A stretch of DNA of 64,000 bases from Oenanthe sinensis (Eukaryota > Streptophyta > Magnoliopsida > Apiales > Apiaceae), in contig CM053807.1 in assembly GCA_028671895.1 (NCBI GenBank), positions 50,335,903-50,399,902 of the forward strand, written 5' to 3'. This document shows, one piece after another, positions 36,141-51,100 of this stretch (position 1 is its first letter; every line of letters starts with the position of its first letter). Position numbers and translations under genes: made by a program. Below the pieces are notes generated by a model. The model did not search any database and was not told where the DNA came from. It saw only the letters and a program-made list of their open reading frames with translations.

Positions 36141-39100
36141 CTAACCAAATCCAAATCCTTCATTGGCTTCATGGATAGCAAGAAGCAGTCTCTCCTCTAA
36201 ATGCTGCTTTGAAGGATACTCTGGTAGATCCAACTGATTGAAACTGCACCCCAAACAAGAAAACATCATTAAGCCAGCTCAGTGTCAAATAACAAGAACA
36301 CAGCAAGGCAGTTTGTTCGAAAAGCTCGGTGCCAAAAAACGGAAAACTGAACCTCATACAAGTTTATCGTGTATGCATGTAATCATGGTTATAGACGACT
36401 AGTTTCCTCCAAGGTACTCGGTATCGAGGCTTTTCAACACCGGACTTGGTGTCAAGATAACCATGATTACAGTATAGCATAGCCTGATCCAGGCCATCAC
36501 AATACACAAGTTAGAGACAGTGATGAACATAAACTTTGCTTGGCTTTTGTCAACCCTTGTATTTTTATTTGCTTGGAAATGTTTGATATTTGGTATTTGG
36601 ATGTTATTATGTACTAACTATTGCTTAATTTAAACTTAGTATTCTATTACTTTTGATTTAAATTGTGAAATTGATGTGTTCAGTTATATTATATCTAGTA
36701 AAGTCGACTTTATATGACTAGCCCGGCAACTTGTCGAAGGTAATCGGGCGTCGAGGCTCGACTTGGAGCCGTGATATCATGCATGTAATACCAATATACC
36801 ATATATCGTTTTAAAATTGACAGAATATAATGTTACCATGTATGAGCCGAAGGTAAGTGATCTGCACTTCCATATGCCTTGTGAATCTGAAACTTCTGGG
36901 AGCCCGAAATTCCTTGTAATGCACTAAACCCTTCTAAAGGTACCTGCAAATGCCGAACATGGAAACTTAACATTCCCACCAAATTCCATTCTTACCCAAA
37001 TCACAATTACTCAACCAACAATTGACGTAAATTGTAAGATGCCATAGAAAGGTCAGAGCAGATTCATCCATGCAAAAGAGTTGCACTTTATCAAATTTGC
37101 AAGACATAATATCCGTTCCATACGGGCATACAAATACAAATGATACACAGAACAGAAGTATGTACCTTAGAGGTGCCGGTAACAAACTGCAAGAGTCGTG
37201 CTTTATCCTCCTTGCTAAAACCTTGTGCAACCTCCCAAAACCACTGTATAACAGGAGATGCAGCACTATAACCTGAATACTCGGTATTCATTCTCATGTC
37301 ATCCACTATACAAAATAATATAAAAGAATTAGTACAAGAGAAATCAGTACTCTTAACATATCATGAACTTTACAGTACTTTATCAAGAGACTCACAATCG
37401 ATATCTGGTAGCCCACTAATTAACAGTTCCAATTCCTTATCATTAAAAATAGATATCAAATCTCTTTGAATCAATTCATTAAACCCCTCCAAAAATGCAT
37501 TTATCTGAGGACGAATAGCCGTAGTTAAACGATGTTCGGCAACTAAGTCCACATATTCATGCTTGTTTTCTTCAGTGACACGAATATTACGGCCATTCTC
37601 ACAGAGTTCATAGTCAGTTACCTGCACCCATAAAACTCAGAACTCAGAAACAAAAGATTGCTAAAACTTAAAAGCTAAACAAATACAAAATACTAAAAAC
37701 AAACTTACTTGTGCCCGTTCATATAATATCAGTTTCTCTTCATCAGCATCGATGCTAAATGTCAAGTCTAAGATGTCACTGATATCATTCTGCAAACGGT
37801 AAGCGGGGATTATGTTTAATTCCCACAATTAAAATTATAGTTGGTCAATTGTCAAGTAAAGAAAGTAAAAAATCTACAAGTATCTAATAACCACTCAACA
37901 CTCAACAGTATAGATGTACAACATGCCTCAAACATCAAGATTAAACCTGTTGAAACTACAGAGGCAAAAATACTTCCTATAATTCAGAGGAGAGAGTGCT
38001 TAAAAATGAAACACACCTCAAGCATCCACTTCAAGTTTTTGAAATAGTCAGGATCAATAGCTTCAATGTCATGATATGTCACTTTAACTCCAAGGATATG
38101 CTTGTAAAAGGATCTAGTGAAATGAACATCAAGAAGCTGGCCATCGAACAGGGCTTTTGCAACCTGTGCAGCAGACATTTGCATTAGTTATGCAAAAAAA
38201 AGAAAAATACAATTTTAAAAAAAATACCAGGGACAAAAATTACTCACAACTCTTCCAACAAACTTGAAGTACGACAAATGTTCTGTTTGGTAAACAGAAT
38301 TGGGGTTTGGTTGAAATGTTGATTCATTGCCAACAGTAGTAAATAGTAGTGCTCCTTTGTCAAAAATAACCCTAGACAACAACTGATACCATTCCCGTGT
38401 AAGGCCCCCTGCATCGATACCTTCTTCCCCTTGAAAGTGAACAGTCAATCTACCCTTCAAATCTTGTGTTGACCTCATGCGCAACTGATTATACGAATCT
38501 TCAAGAATGTAAGCTCTTCTAACAGAAATTCTTAAAGGACTGTGATGGTGGTCATGCTGATGTTTAATTTTAGATCTAAAATGAGCACGTTTGTTGTCAA
38601 AGTCAATAAAGCGAGGAACCTTCAGCATTAGTGAGAAGGACTTCTCAAGCAAACCAGGATTTTGCCGGATAAAAGCATTGAGAAGCTTTCTGTGCTTATC
38701 CGAAAATTTAATAAATGCAATCTGTTTTTCATCCACTTTCTGAGCCGAACCTGAAGCTTTGGGCTTACTATCAGAAGTGGTAGCTTCTTCAACATCAGAA
38801 ACTACAACGTCGCCAAGATCATGTCCTGCACCTGACTGCGCAGGATTCAACTTTTCACACATCACAAAGAAGGATTCTACATACGGTAGTATATTTTGTG
38901 TTCCTGCAGGGAGTGGAGGCATCACACCAGATGGTTTAGACGTTGAAGCCACAGCAGGAAGAGACAAATCTCGTGGGGATTCTGAATAGCTCTCTATTTT
39001 GCTTATGCAGGTGCTCAGCTCTAACCACAAAGGATCTAAAGCAACATTGATGCTCCCAAGTAGAGCAAGTGCAGCAGAGTGTTCTCTTTCAGAGATAACT

Positions 39101-42100
39101 TTACCATTTTTATCTTGCACAGAAAGTGTAGCAACAAGTGAGCTTACTGCCTGTAATACCCTAAGAACAGCTGCACCATCAGAAGATGTAGCGGTAAGTA
39201 GAGCCCTCTCCACTTCCCCGAATATATGCAACTCTTCCATGGCAGATCTAGTGAGATTTTGTATAGAACCAGCTAATTCAGAGATAAATAGATGACAATG
39301 GAGAGGAACAACTGCAACCAACTTCTTTAACACTTCAGCCACCAAAGCATAAGCATTATCCGACAGGCTGATAAAAATAACTTGAACAATTAGCCAAAAT
39401 ATTAATAGTAACAGAAAATAACATTTAAAATGAGGTAAAAAAACCTAATGCTGCCAGCGTGCCACAAGCTAATTATACACCTCAGTAATTGCAAGTTAAG
39501 TCTTAAAGTTAATCACGACCGACCTGTAGAGCAGTTACAAAGCATCTCTCTGTTCACCGTATCCTCACAAGGTTATACGTATAGTAAATGTCTAATTTAA
39601 GAATATACATTATATTTCACAAGAAATTACTTTGTAACCAAAACCAAATTCGGTGATGAGCACTTTAGAATCACATATTTTCCACTTAAATTAACACTGT
39701 TACGTAAAGCCCACCTTCAATGACAATCATCTTTTTAGCAGCGGGAAAATGAAAAAAAAAATACAAAGAGAGAATAAGCAGGTCAACTTTTTAGCTCAAA
39801 AGAATAAGGGACATCAAGAGATTCAGATAAGATGATAAACCAAAAGAGAGCTTAGAAGTAAACAATAAAGTATTGAAGAAAAGAGAAATTTGATACACAG
39901 ACACTGGAAAAATTATTAGCATACAACATAGTAGAACCATGACATACCCTTCACGTGCCAGCAGTGAACACAAAAGGCGAAGTTCTGCTTGTGGAAGGTT
40001 AAGTAAAATATTGTCATAATCAAGCTCTGTGTCTGAACCTCCAACTGAGAGTTTGGGGGCCTCATCAGCCTTGGATGATTTCGTATCTGCACCAGACGAT
40101 GTGCCACCTGAACCCGTATTTATTTCAGCATCCAACGTGGCAATCTGGCCAGGAACTTGTTCAGTTGCAGAAGGCCCAGGCTCATCAGAAGAAATTAATT
40201 TGCTTTCAGCATTATCAATGATGACATCAAATAAATTTAGCAACTGAAACAGAAAGTGAACCGCATATAAATAAGCCAGACACTGGTAGCAAGTATGGAC
40301 TATAATGGCAGTGATTAATAGAACAATCAGTACCTGTTCGAGATGGGCAATACTTCTCAAATATAAAGGCTGGTTCAGTAGGCTTAGAAGCAATTTGATG
40401 GATAGGTATTCCTCCTGCTGCTGTTTTTCATTCTCATCTTCATCAACAACCATGACAGCTTTTCCGCGAGTCAAATCAAGATTAGAAGACTCTTGTATCA
40501 ATGGAGGCAAGCTAAATTGGAAGAAAAGTTTCGCTACAAATGGATGACTCCGAGCCAAGAAGGTAAGAGTTTCAAGAACTCGTCGAGATACCAACGGGGG
40601 AACACCTGTCAATTGTAGACAATTATCAAAATCAAGTAAACTGGAGCAGCTTTGCCTTAATAATCAACACCCGCGATAATATAGACATTATGTAAATGAA
40701 GGGATAACTTAAACAGCAATAAATACTTGTTTATGCCAAGCAATCAAGCATCGTTTCAGAAGTAAACATATCCAAAATCCTTTTCTAGAAAATCAGCTCA
40801 AAGAGTAACAAGTTCACTCCCAACTGACACAATTCAACCATTTTTCTAGCAAAAGGAAAATAATTATGTGGGTAGCAGATATTTTTACCATCGAAACACT
40901 GAGGACGAGAATACGTCACGTGGCTTTGGCAAGCGTACAGCCTATATGACGGTTCTGAAGAACTCAAAAGATTGGAGGGCTTCCTCGTATCGAGCATCAA
41001 CAACTCCATAAGAATTTTCACTAGAGCGGCTCTGGTTTCATTATGAGCACACAAGTTCAAGAGAAGCCTCTGTAGCTGACCTTTATATAGTGGCTACATA
41101 AAATATGAAGATGTTAGATTATATACTAATAAGGATATTAAGAATCTTAAACCCGTACAACACAATAATACCTGAACAACACGAAGAAGCCGAATCATTG
41201 CTTTCAGATCTTCAGTATCAACCAAAGGAGCCCCATCAGCTTCAACTGGCTTACTCCCCAAAGATCTGCGGGGAATAACTCCACCAGCTCTATCCAGTAT
41301 AGATCCAATACCATCACCACGCCTAGAAGATTCCCCCCTCCGGCTCCTTGGTAACATACCAAATAGAGTTCTATTATAACGGCGTGCAAATCTCTCCCGC
41401 AGCATATTCGCCTCAGCAACAAGAGCAGGGGTCAGATTGGCAAGAATTGCATCAGATGATGTTAAGAGAACCTGAGGAATATAAGGACAATAAGAAAGGT
41501 TCAACCCTAAAAGAGAAGCCTGATAGACCAACTAATATTTTACCTCTTCCCGTAATTCTGAAGGAAAAGTAGCAATTATCGAAACAGTGTCCATTTCCAC
41601 AGGTTGTCCTTCCAATTCATGTGCTTGATGTAACCTTTGAGCTTGTTGCTGAGCTAGAACTTCTTCTCGAATGTCTGGAGGGAGCGCTGCAAGAAATTCA
41701 GGATCGATGTCTTCATTCTGAGGCTCTGGCTCGGTATTTGAAGGCTGGGCAACTTGACCCTGTTGAGCAGAAAGAACTTCAGCACGCAATTCCTCAGGAA
41801 GTGCATCAAGGAAGGCCGGGTCAATTGATCGAGAGTCGGCATCACCGCCATTATGCTGTTCCTCAACTGGTGCAGCCTGACCTGCTTCTTGACTAGGATT
41901 TTCTGAGACCTCCGTCACACTGTGAAGAAGAGCATCCCTTCCACTTGCGAGAACATTGTTTCCAAATGGCATATTTGCTCTTCTCATTCGAATATCAGCC
42001 GTTCCTTGCCTGTCTCCAGCATCATCATGGCCATCAGCACTACCAATTTCAACATCTAGACTGCGAAGGCTCTCCCCTAGAGTTGCCCCACTTCCACTAC

Positions 42101-45100
42101 TTGCTTGGCTGACAGCTTCAACATCTCTTGCAGCAGCATCATTGTGCTCAAACTGCATTTCAACAGACTGCGGTAAAGAACGTGATGAATCCACAACATG
42201 TTGCAATACATTAACTGCTGGTCTGATATCAGAATCAGCGGAAGCATCCGGCAATGAGGAAGAGGGTGCACGTGGTGTGTAATTTGTTTCATTGTTTATG
42301 CCATCTCCAGCAGCAGTCTCTGATGCCATCTCTTGTAGTAACTGACTGGCTTCACCTTTACTCTGAGATTCAACCGATGGGTTTTCATCTGATGGTTTCT
42401 TTGCTTCTTGAGGCGTTAACTGGGACACAAGCAAATCCTCAAGGCCTTGGGGTATTGCAGATGCATTTGACCCACCATTTTGCTGATTATCATCAGCCCA
42501 CAAGTTGAGTCGATGCCCATGACGTCCAGGTCTCAGTGACCTGAAAATGGAATCCATTCTCGAGGTGCTTTCAGAATTCCTATCAGCAAAAATATCACGA
42601 ACATTCTCTGCAGAGGGAAAGTACAAATATGAATGTCAAAATCAAATTATCAAGCTTCAAAAATCAGTCTAAAATTCAGAGAATAAATATATACACAACA
42701 AAATGATATATGCGTGTTATGGATGTCATGCAGTTTTACAAAAAAGAACCATCAGAGTACATCATACACAAGAACCAAGGCACAGATACCTGATTGCCGG
42801 GGGGGAACACTGGGAAGCAAAGAAGCAGGCTCCAACAAGAGTGGATGCTGGGTTGAAACAGAACTGTCACCTGTTCTCCCTAAGAGATTGTATATTGAGG
42901 TAGTCCGTCCCTGACGTCTTGAGCCAAAAACTTCAACAGGCATCACATGGAGCTCATTAGAGAAGTTTTGATCTCTACCAAAAACCTCAATATGGTCGAA
43001 CATATTTATTCCATTCATTCCATCACCCAGCCTAAGAATAACACCTTCCTCGTCATCTTCGTCATCTTCATCGTCATCCTCCTCCTCCATTACCTCCTCA
43101 TCGAAGTCATCTTCATCAATTTCATGATCATCTTGATCGGTATCAGGATGTTGCAGATGATGCACTTCATCTTCTAGGTGATTGTGCTCCTCATCATCCC
43201 CATCTTCATCATCATCTTCTTCATCAACTTCTTCGCCCTCATCGCCTGACATGTCCTCATCATCATCTTCATCGAGATTTTCTTGGACATCAGCCTGAAT
43301 TTCAAATCTTATGCCTACAGTATCAAGGCCACTTTCAAGACCCCTTGCATCATCAGAATTTTCATGCATGTAATCATCTTCACTTGGAGGAGCAAAAGTC
43401 CCATCATAGTCCTGATCATGTTCCATATCTTCTGTGATATCCTCAGATCCACCATAAGTCTGGGCAGTGTTAAAAGGCTCATTATGATCAGTTGAAACAT
43501 AAGCCATATTTGGTTGCAGCGTAGTTTCCACAGCTTGAGATGTGTTAGGACTGTTATCTGTTCTTCCATCTAGACTTTGGTCAGGGAGCTTTGCTGAACT
43601 TTCACCTTTCACAGTATTATTTTCAGCAGCGTGAACATGTTCTTTGGTAACCACCTCAAGGATTTTCACAATCCCAGAAGCAACCTTGGGTGAATCACCA
43701 TGATCCAAGTCTAAGACATGAAGAGTCCGAGTGATGGATCTAACCAGACCTACATCTATGAAAGTGAGAGAAGCTTCTGTTGAGATGTAAGAACCTGTAG
43801 GCGTACGAGCAACCAGAACATCATTAAGCAAATCAACAAAAGCCTGAATGTTGCTATCTGGTGGCCTAAAACCTTCAGAAGAATCAACAAAATCCTTGAA
43901 AACACTACCGACTTCTATAAATATCCGCTTCCTTGCCTCTGTGGAACGAACGCAAGCAGCAACTAGAAACTGACTAGCCCTGCTTGCTAGCTTTTGCTTC
44001 CAATCAACCTCTGTTTTCTTTTCCTTCCTAGAGTTTCGGGAATATGGTAGAAATTTATGGAGAATGTGGTGAAATATTCCACTAGAGTACGTACCAGGAA
44101 GACCCCTATGAGCAGGAGATCTAAAACTGCTAACCTCAGCATCTTTCCGGAGCAGAACATGAACAGATGAACCATACATCAACAAAATCTCCGCTAAGAG
44201 CTTCATAATAAATACAATCTTTGCCAAAGATGTAGATGAGTCTTGGCTATTGACTTTTCCTTCAGAATCAGAGGCAATGGCCTTCCCTTTACCCTTACTC
44301 GCAGCAACATCAATATCCATATCTATTGATGATATACAATCCCCTGCAGCCGTTTCATCTTTCAGAGGGTAAAAAGTGACTACTGAATCTAAGAGAAGCT
44401 CTATCACATTGACAAAACTCTGTGGAGGTTTCCTGTGAGCTTTAGTATTTTTGGAATTTGCATCATAAGCCTTTCCATGCACACCCTTCCCATCAGTAGT
44501 ATGTGGTTTATCCTTTCCCTCTACCCCGTCTTTCTCCTTCTCTTTCTCTTTCAACTTGTCCTTCTCACGATCTTTAAGTAATACAATATATGGTCTTTCG
44601 CTTACCATCTCAACTTGACATACGGATTGTGCTGCCCTCAAAAAAATCACAGGGTCACGTGAAATGACAGAGGTTAGATTTAGAAGGAAGTTGCGTGGTG
44701 TGAGTCTACCACTGGATTGTCGGTTAGCAGCAGTTGCAACACTATGCTTTATCTCATGTTCCATTGCTTGCTGCAGTGTCTGGGGATCTTCAAGTACATG
44801 CCTGATTATAGCAGCAGCAACATTGTCAAACCCAACGAACAGACTACTAGTTGGCAAGGAAAGAAGCAAAGGTAAACCCCCTGCATCAAGAAAACTAAGT
44901 GCAACAGAGTAATTTCTCGTAAGTGAAGAGCATAACTGTAGAACAGCATGCGTTGTTTCAGAAGGAAGCTCATTTCTCATACAAGCACAAGCTATCTCAA
45001 CAAGTCTTTTCTGCTCCTGCATGTCCATATACCTCAATCCATAATCTGCCTCTGGTTTGTTTACTTTATCATCATCTATTACCACAGACTTCCGCATACC

Positions 45101-48100
45101 ATCATCACTTTTCTTTAACAGTTCCGAAATATCAGAACTAAGTTTCTGATCCACCTGTGCAAGTCGATCAATGGCAACAAATGCAGCTGTAACCCATTTG
45201 GGAACTTGGGAAGCTCCTCCATCGCATAATCCAGAAATCCAGTAAGAAAGTATATCTGAGGAAACCTTAACCAGTCCACTCTTCGAAGCCAATTCTCGTG
45301 CTGCCACATCTTCGTTGAGAACGAGTGCAAGAACATGAAAAAGAGAAGCAAGCATGTTACTAGAACCACTGACATCAGAGACGGTACCAGAGAGCTTCAC
45401 CTGATCTATGAGGAACGAAATAACATTCAATCTGTATTCACCATCATTTTGAGAACATATCAGTAAAAGAAGATCTCGAACCGGAAATGCTAAAGAGTCC
45501 TTCATTTGCAGAAGCTTCCTACAAGTTGATAGTAATTCTCCAACAGGGGGGAGCTGAACAGTTTCTTCCTCGATCTGCTGACTATCATCAATTGTAGCAT
45601 CTTCTTTTGTGTCTGATACTGAACTTCCAAGGGACATAACAAGTGCACGTGCTAGTTCATCATCTTCTTGGACTTCTTCTGGATGTGAAAACAGCCATTC
45701 CATTGCCAATTCCACACTATCTGATCCAACCTGCCGTAGTGCTTCCTCAGCCCGGGGCCTGGAAAATCCCATCTCTACAATTGTAGATATAGTAGTTTCA
45801 TTTGGTGGAGGACCAGCTGGACGTGGTACAGTATTGTTCAAAGTTTTCACTTCCACCCCAGAATAGATGTGTCGAATGATAGAAATAACAGACGCAATGA
45901 AATCATGATTGCAGTCAGTAAACTGCTGATGCATCCAGACAGGTAGCACCACCTTGAGTGTAGTGGATTGCAAGACTTTCACAAACATCTCGGCATCCCG
46001 AGGAAATGGAATATCTCCATTCACTAGAGGTTGTGTCAGCAGGTGTTTTGTGAATGGAACTAATATAAAAGATGAAGTTACGAGGTGATCCATCAACTTA
46101 CCATAGCTGGCTAAGGAACCATGGATCCATGAATGATCTGTTTCATCTAAATCCTCCTGCTTTAGAATCCCCTCATCAGTGTCCATTGGAGATGCCGGAG
46201 TTCGGTTAACTGCAAAAAGAAGCTGACTAGTGGCCTCAAATGTGGTTAAAACGGATTGAATAACGCCACGTCCATACAAAGCATTTAACAGAACAGGATT
46301 GCACGATTCAGGCTTATCCAATAGAATGCCATCAATGAAATCTATGACCTTACCAAAGTAGCGACATTTAACAGAAACAGATGGTTCCGACCCACTAGGA
46401 ATATGACCTCCAAAACTCATATGGGTAAGGGCAATGGATGCAAAAATAGAAGCCACTGATTTTGCAGTAGGAGACACATTTACCAAATCATCTCGTCGGC
46501 GAGAGGGAAGAAACATTGCTTTTCCCAGCTCTTGAAACAAATGGGTGATGTGTGAAGATAGAGACTTCACCATGTCACAGCAAGAAGAATAGTAAGATCT
46601 CTGTTTGTCTTCATCCTTTTTACCACTAGACCCAATGCTGACAGAAGAACCAGACTGGTGCAGATGTTGGCCGGCTCCAAGCCGCATGGTTGAACTGCCA
46701 TCTATACCCCCTCTTTGTTGAAGGCCAGAAGCACGAGTAAGATCACGATACAGATTTATAAGATCAAAAAACTGTGATTCAAAACTCCAGCCTGACATCC
46801 TTCTTCTCAACAAAGGATCAAGAAATTGCCTAAACGAGTTCACCCTCTGGTCTTCAATCTCACTAATACTTGAATCTGACTGCCGCAACTCATCACTAGA
46901 ACCAGTACCATTGTCCTTTATCTGAACCTTAGCATCCTCAAGAAGAGCAACCTGCCATAGAACTTCACGTTGAACACGACCAATATCTTCCAGAACATCC
47001 TTGCTACCATTACCAAATTCTGCAAGCAGTGCTGTTACCCAGCGATTGTCTTTTGAGGCAGCAAGAAATAGAAGAAATTCAACAAGAAAAAGTGAAGAAA
47101 ATATCCCACTATTCGGTGTCACTTTAGGGTCCAGCAGAAAAGAACCAGAAACTGTGTCAAATGCTGCCAAAGCTTTTTTCAATTGATCCTTGAGAGAGGA
47201 ACAAAACGCACGTGCCAAAGGAGCAGAGTGATGTTGGGTAAAACCCTTAAAGACCATGGTACTGTGTAAAGCAATTGACATTCCTTCTGTTGACTGTGCA
47301 ATACTTGGCCGTAACAGTAATTTAAGTAAAGATTCGATTCCAGATTTCTCCACAAACAGCCTACATGTCTCAGAATTTTCCATCGTTCTGTGAACCAGGA
47401 CCATGACATGAAAGATGCTAAGTTGGATAAACTGTTCATTACTAACCCCATCTGAAAGTGAATTGGTTTCACCAATCAGAGAACAAGAACCTTGGTTTTC
47501 CTTGTCCTCAGAGTCCATTTCCATTGACGTACTTCCAGTGACTTTCTCCAAGGACCCTGTGGGCTTCGAGTCTCCTATTGAAGATATATGATTAATTATT
47601 TCAATAATCAAATCAACACCAACACTCCTCAGTGAAGACACATGGCGCAAAAGCTCTTCTACAGCATTCGCCAGTGGAACAATAGCATCATTCATAGCTA
47701 ATATATATTTCCTGTTCGTGAATATGTCAACAAGGAATCGTAATGCTGAAGTTCTTCTCACAGCCTCTAAGCCTTTGGCATTGAGACAAATTGCACCAAG
47801 ACCATTTGGAACACACGTAAGAGCTTTAGACGACGGGAGTATACCAGCTACAACTGATGACAGAAAAGCATCCGGAAGACCCAATTCATCCAAAGAAGGA
47901 AAACAAGTTGGATCTTTATGAATAATTTCACTCATAACCGTCACTGCTGAGGAATATATATCACCCCCAAATTTCACCACATTCTTAAAAATAAGTGACA
48001 GAGTGGAAGGCAACGAAACATTGTTCTGCGATCTTGAAGTGTTTGCTGGTGCATACGTAGCAGATCCTAGTGCTTTCAATGAAACCCTAATAAGCCTCTT

Positions 48101-51100
48101 CTGAATATATATCCCATCATCAATATGCCTCGAGGATTCACCACCATTCATCAAATTGGCATCCTTTACAGTTGCATTTATCACTCTGTGCACTTCTATC
48201 TGCAGTCTATGCACCAAGAGTTCCACTCCTCCTAAGTCTTTAAAAAGAGTCATCGCTGAATTACTGTAGTCCATGAGCTTCTGTAGAGTCTTCACAGCTA
48301 AGCATACAAGGTGCATATGCGTCGTATCAGAATCTTCTAATAGAGGCAAAAATGTGGGCACCATTCCTGAACCACGAAGAACACTTCCTGAACTTGACGT
48401 AGATATGACATGAAGCAGATAAAATTGCAGAAGGGCTTCAACAAAAGCAATCGATGACGGGTCATTGGAGCTATTCAGCGACAGAATAGCTCTCTGAAGA
48501 ACATTTAGTAAAATCATGCGGTTACCCCCAGAAAAACTGATGGTGGATCCACTCAAAATGCGTGCCCTTTCATGAGATGATGAATATGCAGCTAACTGAG
48601 ATCCCAATGCTTGCATTGCCAACGTTCTAATGTTTCCGGAGATTGTATCTTCAGATTTCACAATTCTGATTAATTCATTTGTATATTCAGGCTCATTAGC
48701 AAAAAATGATACAAGTTCATCATGAGAATCACTCGCCTGAACAAGTACAATGAAGGCAAGTAGGCAAATTCTGCTGTACAGCCTGCATATTCGAGAAGAC
48801 CGGAAGGAATGCGCATATCTGATTCTGGTCAACAACAAAAACCTGTGCTCCGGAGGAACATTGTACTGCTTAATACAAAGTTCCACCAGTGACAAATCAT
48901 CTTCCTTCCTCAAATGGAGATCAGGTATGTGAATAACACTTGAACCGGATGAACTTGATCCTTTATCAGATCCCCCGACATTCTGAGAACTGACACCATG
49001 CAATTCAAGATAAAGAGTGGATCCAACCCGATATTGAGATTTGTCAGTCTCACTTTGCACATCAGAAGGAAATAAACTTAGTCCTCCCTCCTGGGTTTCC
49101 TCGTTTAACATGACACAAGCATACAGACCCAATCCCTCTTCTTTGCTTCCCCATCCCTGTGCTAGTGATAGTAGACAAGTGTTTATTGAATCCAATACAA
49201 CCAACTTTCCACTTGAATGCAATTTTGAAGAATTTATTTTCACCAATGATGAGAGAGTCTCCAGAGATGATATGAGAATCTCAGGATCTGTTGAAGCAAG
49301 CAAGAGCTTGAAATGCTGTATAAAAACAACAGAAGAGCATACATGAAATTTTTCAAGAATAAAAATACTCACGATGAAATCAAAGAAGACACGGACATAA
49401 AGCATCTTCTAAGCAACAAATATATTGTACATGCATAACATAATTATCCATTTTACCTCCAAGCCACTAAATGAACCCTTGTTGGGGCAGTTGTCCAAAA
49501 TTATTTGCATCACCCGTAATATTTGAAGGACTGCTTGCTTTGGAAATGGGGAATCACCATCTAGAATATCATCTGCCAAAAGAAGGTCATTCCTACCTGA
49601 TATATACGCTTTGAAGTACGTATCAAAGTGAAGGAACAGTGGCCTCCAGTGATGAAAATTCCCCTAAAACCATATACAGAATAAGTGTTACACACGCAGA
49701 TTTATAGCAATTAAATCTAGCGAGTATAACTTCAATTACTACCTTGCTGTACTCCCATCGAAATCCAGAAAGAGGTATTTCTATATCTTGTAATGGGCAC
49801 TGTATAACCTTGTCAATGAAAGCCTGTATTTGTGGAGGCTGCAAGTATATACAGATTAAGAAAATGTTAGGCACAATTTATTTCTCATGGTGAAGAGTGT
49901 ATGGACCCAACTAAATTAAAAACAATCAACCGAAGTATTTAAGAACCATTCTCACAAACAATATCAGGCATTTTAATGCTTTAATTTAGCCAAATGAATA
50001 TAGAAAGCTGACCTCCAAATTTTCCAGTGCCATATTTAATCAGAATTATGTCATTAACAGGTATTATAATGTGCTAGCATGTGTTTGTTATTACAAAAGA
50101 ATGTTGACAAAATATTGGTGGAAAATATCTAATAAAAACGCAAACATCTATCATCAAAAACATCTACCAAAATGTTCTTAGATTCCACAATCCACACAGC
50201 AGGTTATGAACATCAAAAACATTATATTGTTTTTAGAGCTGTTATCCAAACATCTATCATGGACAACCCAAAAATTTAAAAGAAAAGGGGACAACTCAAA
50301 CTGAAACACACAATATGAATGTTCCTCCTAGATTTATTAAAAAAAATAGAAAAGCTTGTTGATATGCCAAATCAACATTACATAAATGCAATCAATTCAA
50401 CATTACACCACTACAATCAATTTGACATTACATCAAATTAATCAATTCACTATTAAAAAAAATTCAACATTAATTCATGATATAAAATTCTTGTATTTAG
50501 CTGGTTATAAAATTACTATTGCATTCTACCTAAAATGTGTAACTGTAACATCAAGGTTTTCTAAAAGCAATCTCTTTCCAGCATCATTAGTTTGTTAGAA
50601 TGGTACCTTACTGCAGTAAAAGAGTCTGTGCCCCCTTTCTATTGTTGAAAAGGATAAATGAAAATGCATGTAGCCAGTGTTGTTAAAAACGCGATGAAGC
50701 GCACGATGAAGCGCGAAGCGCAACGAAGCGCAGAAAAAGCGCATCGCACAGCTGGAGCGAAGCGCATTCAATGAAGCGAGCGCTTCTGGGGCTTATGCGC
50801 GGAGCGCGGAGCGCACATGAAGCGCACTGAAGCGCGCTTTTTTATTTTGACCGTATATTTTGACCAGATTAGCTATGTATTTCTCTTTTATTATGACTAT
50901 AATATGTTTTAGACCTTAGATCTCTTAATTTGCCTATGTTTTACACCTCATCTTTTAATTTGACTATTTTATGACAATTTGGTTGCTTATTATTTATCTA
51001 TTTGACAATATATATATATATGTATATATGTATATATGTATATTTTCTCATCTTCGATGAATCCGTGCTTCGCGTCTGCGCTTCTCGCTTAAGCTCCGGG

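Noticed and set aside
41621..42508. Open frames on the + strand opposite UPL exons
   Set aside because: They mirror the GC-richer coding exon on the minus strand and contain no independent motifs.
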